The notes beneath the pieces are model-generated. The model did not search any database and was not told the DNA's origin. It saw only the letters and a list, made by a program, of their open reading frames with translations. A DNA stretch of 28,483 nucleotides from an uncultured Eubacteriales bacterium (lineage in GTDB: Bacteria; Bacillota_A; Clostridia; Christensenellales; Aristaeellaceae). Shown here one piece after another: positions 7,342 through 16,203 of this stretch. The position numbers were made by a program, and so were the translations under genes. Where the stretch lies: assembly GCA_902775835.1 (NCBI GenBank), contig CACYNZ010000003.1:1-28483 (forward strand). The letters run 5' to 3'. Numbering within the stretch: position 1 is the first letter of the stretch; the number at the start of each line of letters is the position of its first letter.

Positions 7342-7983
7342 ATGAAGAAAGCGATCGTTGGTAAAAAGATCGGCATGACGCAGGTCTTCACCGAAGACGG
7401 CCGTCTTGTTCCGGTCACCGTCATCGAGGCGGGCCCCTGCACAGTTGTGCAGACCAAGAATGAAGAAACTGATGGCTACAGCGCCGTTCAGGTCGGCTTT
7501 GGCGAGCTGACTGAGAAGCGGGCTGAGAAGCTGCTCAACAAGCCGGAACGCGGACACTTCCAGAAGGCCGGCGTGGATGCCAAGCGCGTGCTTCGTGAGC
7601 TGCGGTTTGATGACTGCTCTTCCTACAAGGTAGGGGACGAGATCAAGGTGGATCAGTTCGAGCAGGGTGACCGCATTGACATCACCGGCACCAGCAAGGG
7701 TCATGGCTACACCGGTGCCATTGCCCGCTGGAATCAGCACACCGGCCCCATGGCCCATGGTTCCAAGTATCATCGCGGTGTGGGCTCCCTGAGTGCAAAC
7801 TCCGATCCTTCCCGTGTGTTCAAGAACAAGCATATGGCAGGTCATTACGGTGTGGACCGCGTCACCATCCAGAACCTGGAAGTCGTGAGCGTGGATGCAG
7901 AACGCAACCTGCTGCTTGTCAAGGGCGCTGTTCCCGGCCCCAATGGCAGTCTGCTGCTGGTCCGCGACAGCGTGAAGGCTTGA
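7342..7983 (+). CDS. rplC: 50S ribosomal protein L3
   Basis: The product is 213 aa. It begins [15 protein letters not shown], typical of L3, and contains the central extension reaching the peptidyl-transferase region ([12 protein letters not shown], then the [11 protein letters not shown] and GHYGVDRVT blocks). L3 is a primary assembly protein for 23S rRNA. AGGAGG lies 8 nt before the start. The TGA stop is followed in frame by TAG. rplD follows after 24 nt. Confidence 0.98.
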   Translation: MKKAIVGKKIGMTQVFTEDGRLVPVTVIEAGPCTVVQTKNEETDGYSAVQVGFGELTEKRAEKLLNKPERGHFQKAGVDAKRVLRELRFDDCSSYKVGDEIKVDQFEQGDRIDITGTSKGHGYTGAIARWNQHTGPMAHGSKYHRGVGSLSANSDPSRVFKNKHMAGHYGVDRVTIQNLEVVSVDAERNLLLVKGAVPGPNGSLLLVRDSVKA

Positions 7984-8007
7984 TAGGGACAAGGAGGAGA
8001 ATGAAAG

Positions 8008-8631
8008 ATGCCTAAGACCGCTCTATACAATCAGGAAGGTTCGGCCATCGGCGAAATCGAACTGAGCGAAGCCGTGTTCGGTGCTCAGATCAACGTCGCC
8101 GCCATGCACCTGGTCGTCCGTTCCTATCTGGCCGCTCAGCGCCAGGGCACCCAGAGTGCCAAAACCCGCGGCGAAGTTCGCGGAGGCGGCAGAAAGATCT
8201 ACCGCCAGAAGGGTACCGGTAATGCTCGCCATCATGGCAACCGTGCTCCCCAGTTCCGTCACGGCGGCGTGGTGTTCGCACCCAAGCCCCGCGACTATGT
8301 GATCAACGTTCCCAAGAAGGTCCGCCGCCTTGCCATGAAGTCCGCTTTCACCAGCCGGCTGCAGGATGGCGACATCATCGTGGTGGACGAGATCAAGCTG
8401 GCCGAGGCCAAGACCAAGCTCATGGCCAAGACCATGAAGAATCTCAAGGCTGAGAAGAAGGCTCTTGTGGTTCTGCCCGGACGTGACGAGAGCGTTGTCC
8501 GCGCTACCGCCAATCTCGCGGAAGCCTGCACAACCTACGTCAACACCCTGAATGTCTATGACATTCTCAACGCAGGCAAGGTGGTTCTCACCAAGGCTGC
8601 TCTCCAGTCTGTCGAGGAGGTGTATGCATAA
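8008..8631 (+). CDS. rplD: 50S ribosomal protein L4
   Basis: The product is 207 aa. The internal loop that lines the exit tunnel is recognisable (RGGGRKIYRQKGTGNARHHG, then APKPRDY), though its residues differ from the commoner RQGSxRSP version. L4 is an early assembly protein and in many bacteria represses its own operon by binding the leader, which makes the structured leader upstream of rpsJ relevant. The stop overlaps the start of rplW by one base (TAATG), implying translational coupling. Confidence 0.97.
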   Translation: MPKTALYNQEGSAIGEIELSEAVFGAQINVAAMHLVVRSYLAAQRQGTQSAKTRGEVRGGGRKIYRQKGTGNARHHGNRAPQFRHGGVVFAPKPRDYVINVPKKVRRLAMKSAFTSRLQDGDIIVVDEIKLAEAKTKLMAKTMKNLKAEKKALVVLPGRDESVVRATANLAEACTTYVNTLNVYDILNAGKVVLTKAALQSVEEVYA

Positions 8632-8936
8632 TGAAGGATTTGCATGACGTCATTATCCGCCCTGTTCTGACAGAAAAAGGCCTTGAGGCTTTGGATGATA
8701 AGCGGTATGTATTCGTGGTTCCGGTGAATGCCACCAAGACTGAGATCAAGTGCGCTGTTGAAGAAGTATTTGCTGCTGACGGCGTTAAGGTCGAACGGGT
8801 CAACACCGTGCGCACCATGGGCAAGATCAAGCGTCAGGGTCTGACAAGCGGCCGTCGTGCCGAAGTCAAGAAGGCTTATGTAACCCTCACCGAGGATTCC
8901 AAGCCTATCAAGTTCTTCGATGGCATGGGCCAGTAA
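8631..8936 (+). CDS. rplW: 50S ribosomal protein L23
   Basis: The product is 101 aa. It opens with the family pattern DVIIRPVLTEKG and has the VPVNATKTEIKCAVEEVF segment and the KKAYVTL strand near the end. L23 sits at the tunnel exit, where trigger factor and SRP dock. Its ATG overlaps the rplD stop by one base; a GAGGTG element within rplD serves as the binding site. rplB follows after 25 nt. Confidence 0.97.
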   Translation: MKDLHDVIIRPVLTEKGLEALDDKRYVFVVPVNATKTEIKCAVEEVFAADGVKVERVNTVRTMGKIKRQGLTSGRRAEVKKAYVTLTEDSKPIKFFDGMGQ

Positions 8937-8961
8937 CGACTAAGGCAGGGAGGACAAAAAC

Positions 8962-9801
8962 ATGGCTATTCGCAATTATAAGCCGACTTCGCCTGCCCGG
9001 CGCTTCATGTCGGTGCTCACTTACGATGAGATTACCAAGAAGACTCCTGAGAAGAGTCTGACGGAATACAAGAAAAAGAATGCCGGCAGAAACAAGCAGG
9101 GCAAGATCACGGTCCGTCATCAGGGCGGCGGCAACAAAGTCAAGTATCGTGTGATCGATTTCAAGCGGAACAAGTTCGACGTGCCTGCCAAGGTGGCAGC
9201 CATCGAATACGATCCGAACCGCAGCGCCTTCATTGCTCTTCTGAACTACACAGACGGCGAGAAGCGCTACATCCTGGCTCCTCTGGATCTGAAGGTTGGC
9301 CACAAGGTTCTGGCCAGCAAGGATAACGAAGTGGATATCATGCCCGGCAACGCAATGCCGCTGTCCAAGATTCCCGTCGGTACCCTGATCCACAATCTGG
9401 AACTGAAACCCGGCCGCGGCGGTCAGCTGGTCCGGTCCGCCGGTCTGGCTGCTCAGCTGATGGCCAAGGAAAATGGTTATGCCACCGTGCGTCTGCCTTC
9501 CGGTGAGATGCGCAGGCTGCCGCTCAACGTCATGGCCACCATCGGCACCGTGGGCAATTCCGATCATGAGAACGTCCGTCTCGGCAAGGCCGGTCGTGTC
9601 CGTCACATGGGCATCCGTCCCACCGTCCGCGGTGTTGTCATGAACCCGAATGACCATCCTCATGGTGGTGGTGAGGGCAAGAGCCCTGTTGGTATGCCCG
9701 CTCCTGTGACTCCCTGGGGTAAGCCCGCTCTGGGTTACAAGACCAGGAAGCACAAGAAGTATTCCAACAAGATGATTATCAAGCGCGCTGGCAACAAGTA
9801 A
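8962..9801 (+). CDS. rplB: 50S ribosomal protein L2
   Basis: The product is 279 aa, normal length. It carries the conserved [12 protein letters not shown] block, the central OB/SH3-like domains, and the [13 protein letters not shown] loop near the C-terminus whose His residues lie by the peptidyl-transferase centre. The C-terminus is very basic. L2 is needed for subunit joining. The intergenic spacers are 25 nt before it and 31 nt after it. Confidence 0.98.
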   Translation: MAIRNYKPTSPARRFMSVLTYDEITKKTPEKSLTEYKKKNAGRNKQGKITVRHQGGGNKVKYRVIDFKRNKFDVPAKVAAIEYDPNRSAFIALLNYTDGEKRYILAPLDLKVGHKVLASKDNEVDIMPGNAMPLSKIPVGTLIHNLELKPGRGGQLVRSAGLAAQLMAKENGYATVRLPSGEMRRLPLNVMATIGTVGNSDHENVRLGKAGRVRHMGIRPTVRGVVMNPNDHPHGGGEGKSPVGMPAPVTPWGKPALGYKTRKHKKYSNKMIIKRAGNK

Positions 9802-9832
9802 GCGTATCCCACAGGAAGGAGGCAGCTAACGA

Positions 9833-10111
9833 ATGAGTCGTTCGATCAAGAAAGGCCCCTATGTAGAGGCTGCGCTGATGAAGCGCGTTAAGGAAATGAA
9901 TGCTTCCGGCAAGAAGGCGGTTGTGAAGACCTGGTCCCGCAGTTCCACCATCTTCCCGGATTTCGTGGGTCACACCATTGCTGTCCATGATGGACGCAAG
10001 CATGTGCCGGTCTATGTCACCGAAGACATGGTCGGTCACAAACTGGGTGAGTTCGCCCCCACCCGTACCTTCCGCGGTCATGCCGGGGACAAGGCAACGG
10101 CCAAAAAGTAA
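9833..10111 (+). CDS. rpsS: 30S ribosomal protein S19
   Basis: The product is 92 aa, full length. It begins [18 protein letters not shown] and contains the [22 protein letters not shown] core and the [15 protein letters not shown] end that contact 16S rRNA next to S13 in the head. GGAGG precedes the start. The S13 gene itself is not in the window. Confidence 0.98.
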   Translation: MSRSIKKGPYVEAALMKRVKEMNASGKKAVVKTWSRSSTIFPDFVGHTIAVHDGRKHVPVYVTEDMVGHKLGEFAPTRTFRGHAGDKATAKK

Positions 10112-10128
10112 GAGAGGAGTGAAACGAG

Positions 10129-10512
10129 ATGGCAACCCGTTCGAAGGAAAAGTCTGCTGCTCGCAAGGCGAATGCAGACAAGCGCCCTCAGGCGCATGCT
10201 AAGTACATCCGCATCTCTCCTCGCAAGGTAAAGATCGTCATTGATCTGATTCGTGGCAAGAGTGTGGAAGAAGCTCAGGCTATTCTGACTTATACCCCCA
10301 AAGCCGCCGCTCCGGTGGTTCTGAAGGTGCTCAACAGCGCTGTGGCCAACGCGGTGAATAACAAGGAAATGAGCGAGAAGGATCTGTATGTTGCTGAAGT
10401 GTACGCCAATCCCGGCCCGACACTGAAGCGCTATGTTGCCCGCTCCCGCGGCAGCGCGTCCCCTATGCTCAAGCGCACAAGCCACATCAGCGTAGTGCTG
10501 GATCAGAAGTAA
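10129..10512 (+). CDS. rplV: 50S ribosomal protein L22
   Basis: The product is 127 aa. The core AKYIRISPRKVKIVIDLIRG is typical, with the tunnel-lining beta hairpin near the end (GPTLKRYVARSRGSASPML). The N-terminus has an extra basic stretch (ATRSKEKSAARKANADKR) of about 20 residues before the core. L22, together with L4, forms the tunnel constriction. Confidence 0.97.
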   Translation: MATRSKEKSAARKANADKRPQAHAKYIRISPRKVKIVIDLIRGKSVEEAQAILTYTPKAAAPVVLKVLNSAVANAVNNKEMSEKDLYVAEVYANPGPTLKRYVARSRGSASPMLKRTSHISVVLDQK

Positions 10513-10530
10513 GGCAAAGGAGGTTTATCC

Positions 10531-11199
10531 ATGGGTCAGAAAGTAAATCCCCACGGCGCGCGCGTCGGTGTGATCTATGACTGGAGCACCCGGTGGTTTG
10601 CCGAGAAGAAGGATTTTGCGGACAATCTCGTAGAAGATTTCAAGCTTCGTGAGATGCTGAAGAACAAGTACTACAACACCGGTATCAGCAAGATTGATAT
10701 CGAGCGTTCTCTCCAGACTTTGACAGTGAACATCTTCACCTCCAAGCCTGGCATGATCATTGGACCCAAAGGGGCCAACATTGAGCAGCTGAAGAAGGAA
10801 GTGGCCGCCTTCGTCAAGAAGCCTTGCCACATCAATGTGTACGAAGTCAAGCAGCCTGACGCTGACGCTCAGCTGGTTGCCGAGAACATTGCTCAGCAGC
10901 TCGAAAAGCGTATCAGCTTCCGCCGTGCGATGAAGCAGTCCATCCAGCGCGCCATGAAGATCAATGGCGTCAAGGGTATCAAGTGTTCCGTGAGCGGCCG
11001 TATCGGCGGTGCCGACATTGCCCGCAGCGAGCACTATCATGAAGGCTCCATTCCGCTGCAGACTCTGCGCGCCAATATCGATTACGGCTTCGCCGAAGCC
11101 AAGACCACATACGGCCGTCTGGGCATCAAGGTTTGGATCTACAAGGGACAGATCCTGCCTGCTGCCAAGAAAGGGCCGGCTGCGAAGGAGGTCAAGTAA
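10531..11199 (+). CDS. rpsC: 30S ribosomal protein S3
   Basis: The product is 222 aa. It starts [18 protein letters not shown] and has a KH domain with the GxxG loop in IIGPKGANI (about residues 74-82), then the [13 protein letters not shown] and [12 protein letters not shown] signatures. S3 lies at the mRNA entry channel and helps helicase activity. An AAAGGAGG site precedes it. The end of the gene contains the binding site for rplP, which starts 3 nt after the stop. Confidence 0.98.
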   Translation: MGQKVNPHGARVGVIYDWSTRWFAEKKDFADNLVEDFKLREMLKNKYYNTGISKIDIERSLQTLTVNIFTSKPGMIIGPKGANIEQLKKEVAAFVKKPCHINVYEVKQPDADAQLVAENIAQQLEKRISFRRAMKQSIQRAMKINGVKGIKCSVSGRIGGADIARSEHYHEGSIPLQTLRANIDYGFAEAKTTYGRLGIKVWIYKGQILPAAKKGPAAKEVK

Positions 11200-11202
11200 C
11201 CT

Positions 11203-11643
11203 ATGCTGATGCCTAAGAGAGTCAAGCGCCGCAAGGTGTTCCGCGGTCGCATGAAGGGCGAAGCCCATCGCGGTAATTTCCTTGCTTATGGCGAGTTTGG
11301 CCTGCAGGCCACCGAGCCCTGCTGGATCACTTCCCAGCAGATTGAAGCGGCTCGTATTGCTCTGACCCGTTACACCAAGCGTGGCGGTCAGGTCTGGATC
11401 AAGATTTTCCCTGACAAGCCTGTCACGGAAAAGCCTGCTGAGACCCGAATGGGTTCCGGCAAAGGTTCTCCTGAGTACTGGGTTGCGGTGGTTAAGCCCG
11501 GCCGCGTGCTGTTCGAGATCAAGGGTGTCGGCGAAGAGACTGCCCGCGAAGCACTGCGTCTGGCCAGCCACAAGCTGCCTTTGAAGACCAAGATCATTGC
11601 GCGCCAGGATGAGGCGACGACTGAAGCGGGTGGTGAACAGTAA
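11203..11643 (+). CDS. rplP: 50S ribosomal protein L16
   Basis: The product is 146 aa. It begins [18 protein letters not shown] and has the [24 protein letters not shown] and [19 protein letters not shown] blocks that contact the A-site tRNA region. AAGGAGG inside the end of rpsC gives the ribosome binding site. Its stop overlaps the rpmC start by one base (TAATG). The C-terminal tail is acidic and somewhat variable. Confidence 0.98.
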   Translation: MLMPKRVKRRKVFRGRMKGEAHRGNFLAYGEFGLQATEPCWITSQQIEAARIALTRYTKRGGQVWIKIFPDKPVTEKPAETRMGSGKGSPEYWVAVVKPGRVLFEIKGVGEETAREALRLASHKLPLKTKIIARQDEATTEAGGEQ

Positions 11644-11834
11644 TGAAAGCGAAGGATATGAACACCATGACCAAGGAGCAGCTGGAGGCTCAGGTGTCTG
11701 AACTGAAGACCGAGCTGTTCAATCTTCGCTTCCAACTGGCCACCGGTCAGTTGTCGAATCCGAAGAAAATTACGGAAATCAAGCGTGACATCGCTCGTAC
11801 CAAGACCGTAATCCGTCTGAAGGAACAGGCGTAA
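11643..11834 (+). CDS. rpmC: 50S ribosomal protein L29
   Basis: The product is 63 aa, two helices. The signature ELKTELFNLRFQLATGQLSNPKKITEIKRDIARTKTV is clear, split here only by normal family variation. L29 binds near L23 at the tunnel exit. It is coupled to rplP by a one-base overlap. Confidence 0.97.
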   Translation: MKAKDMNTMTKEQLEAQVSELKTELFNLRFQLATGQLSNPKKITEIKRDIARTKTVIRLKEQA

Positions 11835-11863
11835 AGTGAACTTGAAAGGAGGCAGCCGCTTCA

Positions 11864-12124
11864 ATGTCTGAAGAAAGAGGACTTCGTAAAACCAGGGTTG
11901 GCGTCGTGATCAGCGACAAGATGGACAAGACCTGTGTCATTCAGATCAAGACCCGCGTACGTCATCCCCTGTATGGAAAAATCATGAACCGCACTAGCAA
12001 GCTGAAGGTTCATGACGAGAATAATGAGTGCGGTGTAGGTGATACCATCCGCGTGATGGAAACCCGCCCGCTGAGCCACGACAAGCGCTGGCGCCTGGTC
12101 GAGATTATCGAAAAGGCGAAGTAA
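11864..12124 (+). CDS. rpsQ: 30S ribosomal protein S17
   Basis: The product is 86 aa, OB fold. The family motifs are [17 protein letters not shown] and [19 protein letters not shown], followed by [23 protein letters not shown]17 is a primary 16S binder. AAAGGAGG lies upstream; the spacer to rplN is 28 nt. Confidence 0.98.
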   Translation: MSEERGLRKTRVGVVISDKMDKTCVIQIKTRVRHPLYGKIMNRTSKLKVHDENNECGVGDTIRVMETRPLSHDKRWRLVEIIEKAK

Positions 12125-12152
12125 GCAGCTGTCATAAAGGAGGAAATACCCT

Positions 12153-12521
12153 ATGATTCAGCCGCAAACGCGACTCAAGGTAGCCGATAACTCCGGTGCC
12201 AAGGAAATTATGTGCATCCGTGTACTTGGCGGCTCTTTCCGGCGTGATGGCTCCATCGGTGATGTCATCGTGGCCAGCGTCAAGACCGCTACTCCCGGTG
12301 GCACCGTGAAGAAGGGCGATGTGGTGAAGGCCGTGATCGTCCGGACCCGCAAGAACCGCCGCCGCAAGGATGGCAGCTACATCCGCTTTGATGACAATGC
12401 TGCCGTGATTATCAATGATCAGAAACTGCCCCGCGGTACCCGTATTTTTGGACCTGTTGCCCGTGAGCTGCGCGAAAAGGATTTCATGAAGATCGTTTCG
12501 CTGGCTCCCGAAGTACTGTAA
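12153..12521 (+). CDS. rplN: 50S ribosomal protein L14
   Basis: The product is 122 aa, the invariant length. It begins [27 protein letters not shown] and contains [11 protein letters not shown] and [14 protein letters not shown]14 forms an intersubunit bridge and is the target of the silencing factor RsfS. The start is preceded by AAAGGAGG. Confidence 0.99.
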   Translation: MIQPQTRLKVADNSGAKEIMCIRVLGGSFRRDGSIGDVIVASVKTATPGGTVKKGDVVKAVIVRTRKNRRRKDGSYIRFDDNAAVIINDQKLPRGTRIFGPVARELREKDFMKIVSLAPEVL

Positions 12522-12536
12522 GGAGGCAGACAGAAC

Positions 12537-12872
12537 ATGAATGTAAAGCTCAATGATAACGTGCTGGTGATTACCGGTAAAGACAAGGGTGTCACTGGTA
12601 AAGTTACAGCCTGCTTTCCGAAGCTGAACCGTGTCACGGTTCAGGGCGTCAATCAGGTAACCAAGCACCAGAAGCCCAAGTCGGCGGCTCAGCCTGGTGA
12701 AATCATCCACAAAGAGATGCCTGTGGATGCTTCCAATGTGATGGTCATCTGCCCCAAGTGCGGCAAGGCCACCCGCGTTGGTCACAAGGTGAACCGTGTG
12801 GACGGCGAGAATGGCCGCAAGGTGCGTGAAATGGTTCGCGTCTGCAAGAAGTGCGGCGCTGAAATTGACTGA
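12537..12872 (+). CDS. rplX: 50S ribosomal protein L24, zinc-ribbon form
   Basis: The product is 111 aa. The N-terminal KOW domain is clear ([17 protein letters not shown]), as is the [25 protein letters not shown] block. The C-terminus carries two Cys pairs, CPKC and CKKC, about 28 residues apart, forming a probable zinc ribbon that the Bacillus subtilis protein lacks. L24 is an assembly initiator near the tunnel exit. The spacer from rplN is 15 nt with AAGGAGG. Confidence 0.97.
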   Translation: MNVKLNDNVLVITGKDKGVTGKVTACFPKLNRVTVQGVNQVTKHQKPKSAAQPGEIIHKEMPVDASNVMVICPKCGKATRVGHKVNRVDGENGRKVREMVRVCKKCGAEID

Positions 12873-12889
12873 TAAGGAGGATCCGCCAA

Positions 12890-13438
12890 ATGGCTACACG
12901 TATCAAGGAAAAATACCTGGCCGAGGCTGTTCCTGCCCTGAAACAGAAGTTCGGCTACAAGAACCCCATGGAAGTCCCCAAGGTTGCCAAGGTTGTCATC
13001 AACATGGGCCTGGGTGACTGCAAGGACAATGCCAAGGCCCTGGAGCTGGCCCTGAGCGAACTGGCCACCATTTCCGGTCAGAAGCCCATGGTCACCAAGG
13101 CCAAGAAGTCCATCGCTAACTTCAAGGTTCGTGAAGGACAGAATGTCGGTGCCAAGGTTACGCTGCGCGGTGCCCGCATGGAAGAGTTCATTGACAAGCT
13201 CGTGTCCGTGGCTCTGCCCCGTGTGCGTGACTTCCACGGTGTTTCCACCAAGGCTTTCGACGGCCGCGGCAACTACGCCCTGGCCATTCAGGAACAGCTG
13301 CTCTTCCCGGAAATCGACTATGACAAGGTCGAAAAGATCCGCGGCATGGAGATGATCTTCGTCACCACTGCCAAGACCGATGAAGAGTGCAAGGAGCTGC
13401 TCGCTCAGCTGGGCATGCCCTTTGAGAAGGCCGAGTAA
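12890..13438 (+). CDS. rplE: 50S ribosomal protein L5
   Basis: The product is 182 aa, normal. It has the family blocks [41 protein letters not shown], and the closing [27 protein letters not shown]5 binds 5S rRNA and contacts the P-site tRNA. AAGGAGG lies in the 17-nt spacer after rplX. Confidence 0.98.
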   Translation: MATRIKEKYLAEAVPALKQKFGYKNPMEVPKVAKVVINMGLGDCKDNAKALELALSELATISGQKPMVTKAKKSIANFKVREGQNVGAKVTLRGARMEEFIDKLVSVALPRVRDFHGVSTKAFDGRGNYALAIQEQLLFPEIDYDKVEKIRGMEMIFVTTAKTDEECKELLAQLGMPFEKAE

Positions 13439-13452
13439 GGAGGAATTAAATC

Positions 13453-13638
13453 GTGGCTAAGACGAGTATGAAACTCAAGCAGCAAAGAACGCCGAAGTAC
13501 TCCACCCGTGCTTATACACGCTGCCGCCTCTGCGGCCGCCCGCACTCGGTACTTCGCAAGTATGGCGTATGCCGTATCTGCTTCAGAGAGCTGGCCTATA
13601 AGGGCCAAATCCCCGGTGTCCGCAAGGCCAGCTGGTAA
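13453..13638 (+). CDS. rpsZ: 30S ribosomal protein S14, zinc-binding type
   Basis: The product is 61 aa, the short zinc form, with CRLC and CRIC pairs (C-x2-C-x12-C-x2-C). It starts with GTG at 13453, preceded by AAGGAGG (13437-13443). This form is the normal S14 of Bacillota; some strains carry a second, zinc-free copy elsewhere under zinc control. Its short length and Cys pairs leave no doubt about the type. Confidence 0.97.
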   Translation: MAKTSMKLKQQRTPKYSTRAYTRCRLCGRPHSVLRKYGVCRICFRELAYKGQIPGVRKASW

Positions 13639-13667
13639 GCGGGGAGAAAACGGAAGGAGGTTCCATC

Positions 13668-14069
13668 ATGGTTGTGAATGATCCCATTGCCGATATGCTC
13701 ACCCGCATCCGCAACGCTCAGGTAGCAAAGCATGATACGGTCGAGATGCCTGCCAGCAAGACCAAGAAGGCTATCGCCAAGATTCTGCTGGATGAAGGCT
13801 ATATCAAGGCATTCGATGTGATCGATGACAATGTTCAGGGTACCCTGAAGATCACCCTGAAGTATGTCAACGGCAAGCAGACCCCTGTTATTGCCGGACT
13901 CAAACGGATCAGCAAGCCTGGTCTTCGTGTGTACAGCAAGTGTGAAGATATGCCCAAGGTCCTCGGCGGCCTGGGAATTGCCATCATCAGCACCAGCAAG
14001 GGCCTGATGACCGACAAGAATGCCAGAAAGAACAATCTTGGCGGCGAAGTGCTCGCCATGGTCTGGTAA
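13668..14069 (+). CDS. rpsH: 30S ribosomal protein S8
   Basis: The product is 133 aa. It starts [16 protein letters not shown] and ends with the [27 protein letters not shown] block typical of S8. S8 is a primary 16S rRNA binder; in enterobacteria it represses the spc operon. AAGGAGG precedes the ATG by 7 nt. Confidence 0.98.
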   Translation: MVVNDPIADMLTRIRNAQVAKHDTVEMPASKTKKAIAKILLDEGYIKAFDVIDDNVQGTLKITLKYVNGKQTPVIAGLKRISKPGLRVYSKCEDMPKVLGGLGIAIISTSKGLMTDKNARKNNLGGEVLAMVW

Positions 14070-14093
14070 CCGACACGTCATGGAGGTGTGAAT

Positions 14094-14642
14094 ATGTCTC
14101 GTATCGGAAGACTTCCGATCCAGGTTCCCGCGGGCGTGACGGTAACTGTTGGCGATAACAACATGGTCACTGTAAAGGGTCCGAAAGGCACCCTCACCCA
14201 GCAGGTGAACAGTAATATTACCGTAAAGCAGGAGGGGAATGTTCTGACCCTCAGCCGCCCCAACGATGAAAAGCAGAACAAAGCGTTCCACGGTCTGTAT
14301 CGTGCCCTGCTGCACAACATGGTCGTGGGTGTGACCGAAGGCTTTTCCAAGACTCTGGAAATGGTCGGCACCGGTTACAAGGCGAAGGCAGAAGGTAACG
14401 GCAAGAGCATTGAAATCAACATTGGTTTCTCTCACCCCGTCCATCTGGATGCTCCTGAAGGCCTGGCCTTCAAGACCCCCAATGATACGACCATCGTGGT
14501 GGAAGGCATGAGCAAGCAGGCTGTGGGCAACATGGCCGCTGACATCCGTGCCATCCGCAAGCCTGAACCCTACCTGGGCAAGGGCATCAAGTATCAGGGT
14601 GAGCATATCCGCCGCAAGGAAGGCAAGACCGGTAAGAAGTAA
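14094..14642 (+). CDS. rplF: 50S ribosomal protein L6
   Basis: The product is 182 aa from the ATG at 14094. A GTG two codons upstream (14088) is in frame but too close to the GGAGG site (14082-14086), and L6 proteins begin MSRIGRLPI as here. The C-terminal signature EPYLGKGIKYQGEHIRRKEGKTGKK is intact. L6 lies near the factor-binding site and sarcin-ricin loop. Confidence 0.97.
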   Translation: MSRIGRLPIQVPAGVTVTVGDNNMVTVKGPKGTLTQQVNSNITVKQEGNVLTLSRPNDEKQNKAFHGLYRALLHNMVVGVTEGFSKTLEMVGTGYKAKAEGNGKSIEINIGFSHPVHLDAPEGLAFKTPNDTTIVVEGMSKQAVGNMAADIRAIRKPEPYLGKGIKYQGEHIRRKEGKTGKK

Positions 14643-14660
14643 GAGAGGGAGTGACTGCAA

Positions 14661-15029
14661 ATGTTCAAAAAGCGCGACCGTAATGAGGTTCGTGAAATTC
14701 GTCACGAGCGTGTGCGCAAGAAGATCAGCGGCACCCCCGAAATGCCGCGTCTCAGCGTCTATCGTTCCAACAGGCACATTCAGGCTCAGATCATTGATGA
14801 CACCAAAGGTGTTACCCTGGTGAGCGCATCCACGCTGGATGAGCAGATCAAGGGTCAGCTCGATGATGTGGACAAGAAGAGTGCTGCCAAACTGGTTGGC
14901 AAGCTCATCGGCGAGCGTGCTGTCCAGGCCGGTATCAAGGCGGTTGTCTTCGACCGTGGCGGCTATGTGTACACTGGCCGCGTTGCGGAAGTGGCAGCGG
15001 GCGCCCGCGAAGCCGGACTTGAATTCTAA
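14661..15029 (+). CDS. rplR: 50S ribosomal protein L18
   Basis: The product is 122 aa. The blocks [19 protein letters not shown], and near the end [30 protein letters not shown], identify L18, which binds 5S rRNA with L5. The N-terminus is rich in Arg and Lys. The spacers are 18 nt on each side. Confidence 0.98.
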   Translation: MFKKRDRNEVREIRHERVRKKISGTPEMPRLSVYRSNRHIQAQIIDDTKGVTLVSASTLDEQIKGQLDDVDKKSAAKLVGKLIGERAVQAGIKAVVFDRGGYVYTGRVAEVAAGAREAGLEF

Positions 15030-15047
15030 AGAAGGAGGACACACGCA

Positions 15048-15551
15048 ATGCCGATGCAACGCTACGAACAGAATAGCGAATACAAGGACCGTCTGGTTGC
15101 TGTCAACCGCGTGTCCAAGACCGTCAAGGGCGGCCGCAATGCCAGGTTCTCCGCACTGGTTGTCGTAGGCGACGAGCAGGGTCATGTGGGAGCCGGCATG
15201 GGCAAGGCCGTGGAAATTCCGGAAGCCATTCGGAAGGCCAATGAAGATGCCAAGAAGGCCATGGTGAATGTGCCGCTGAGCGGAACCACCATTCCTCATG
15301 AGACCACTGGCTACTACAGCACGGCCAAGGTTGTGCTGCTGCCCGCTCCCGAAGGTACCGGCGTTATCGCCGGCGGTGCATGCCGTGCGGTTCTGGAAAT
15401 GGCCGGCGTGAAGGACATCCGGACCAAGTCCTTTGGTACTAATAACCCCATCAACATGGTGAAAGCCACTCTGGAAGCCCTCAAGCTGCTGCGCAGCCCT
15501 GAGGAAGTTGCCAAGATGCGTGGCAAGACCGTGGAAGAACTGCTTGACTGA
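15048..15551 (+). CDS. rpsE: 30S ribosomal protein S5
   Basis: The product is 167 aa. The N-terminal dsRBD-like domain contains [24 protein letters not shown] and [15 protein letters not shown]. The C-terminal domain has [22 protein letters not shown] and the [10 protein letters not shown] stretch. S5 works with S4 and S12 in decoding accuracy. GAAGGAGG precedes the start; rpmD follows after 14 nt. Confidence 0.98.
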   Translation: MPMQRYEQNSEYKDRLVAVNRVSKTVKGGRNARFSALVVVGDEQGHVGAGMGKAVEIPEAIRKANEDAKKAMVNVPLSGTTIPHETTGYYSTAKVVLLPAPEGTGVIAGGACRAVLEMAGVKDIRTKSFGTNNPINMVKATLEALKLLRSPEEVAKMRGKTVEELLD

Positions 15552-15565
15552 GGAGGAAATAGACG

Positions 15566-15748
15566 ATGAAGCTCAAGATTACCTTGATCAAATCACCGAT
15601 CGCCTCCCTGCCTAAGCACAAGGCGACCGTGGCAGCCATTGGCCTGAAGAAGGTTGGACAGACTGTCATCCGTCCTGATAATGCCTGCGTCCGCGGGCAG
15701 ATCTTCGCCGTGAAGCACATGGTGAAGGTTGAAGAAGTCAACGAGTAA
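15566..15748 (+). CDS. rpmD: 50S ribosomal protein L30
   Basis: The product is 60 aa, the bacterial length. The pattern [25 protein letters not shown], followed by [17 protein letters not shown], is typical of L30. GAGGAGG at the end of rpsE gives the binding site. Confidence 0.97.
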   Translation: MKLKITLIKSPIASLPKHKATVAAIGLKKVGQTVIRPDNACVRGQIFAVKHMVKVEEVNE

Positions 15749-15761
15749 GGAGGGAATTCCC

Positions 15762-16202
15762 ATGAAACTGCACGAGCTGTGTCCCGCTGAGGGATCGACC
15801 ACTGCTCAGAAGCGTCTTGGTCGTGGCGTGGGTTCCGGACTGGGTAAGACCTCCGGCAAGGGCCACAAAGGCGCCAAAGCCCGCTCCGGCGGCGGCAAGC
15901 GCCCCGGTTTCGAAGGCGGCCAGATGCCTCTGTATCGCCGCGTTCCGAAAAAGGGTTTCACCAATATCTTCGGCAATGAATATGTAGCCATCAATGTGGA
16001 ACGTCTCAATGATTTTGAAGACGGTGCTGTGGTTGACACCAAGGCATTGCTGGATGCAGGCATCATTAAAAAGGTCCAGGATGGCGTTAAGATCATGGGC
16101 GACGGTGAATTGACCAAGAAATTGACCGTCAAGGCCGCCAAGTTCACCGCCTCTGCAAAGGAAAAGATCGAGGCTCTCGGCGGGAAAGCCGAGGTGATCT
16201 GA
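15762..16202 (+). CDS. rplO: 50S ribosomal protein L15
   Basis: The product is 146 aa from the ATG at 15762, chosen because AAGGAGG (15747-15753) lies 8 nt upstream and L15 proteins begin MKLHEL; a longer open frame starting inside rpmD is not credible. The glycine-rich [25 protein letters not shown] region and [17 protein letters not shown] follow. Its last codons contain the binding site for secY, which starts one base after the stop. Confidence 0.97.
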   Translation: MKLHELCPAEGSTTAQKRLGRGVGSGLGKTSGKGHKGAKARSGGGKRPGFEGGQMPLYRRVPKKGFTNIFGNEYVAINVERLNDFEDGAVVDTKALLDAGIIKKVQDGVKIMGDGELTKKLTVKAAKFTASAKEKIEALGGKAEVI

Positions 16203-16203
16203 T

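Noticed and set aside
13596..15299. 567-codon minus-strand open frame across rpsZ to rpsE
   Set aside because: It mirrors five confirmed ribosomal protein genes; the His/Asp/Gly-rich translation is typical of an antisense shadow.
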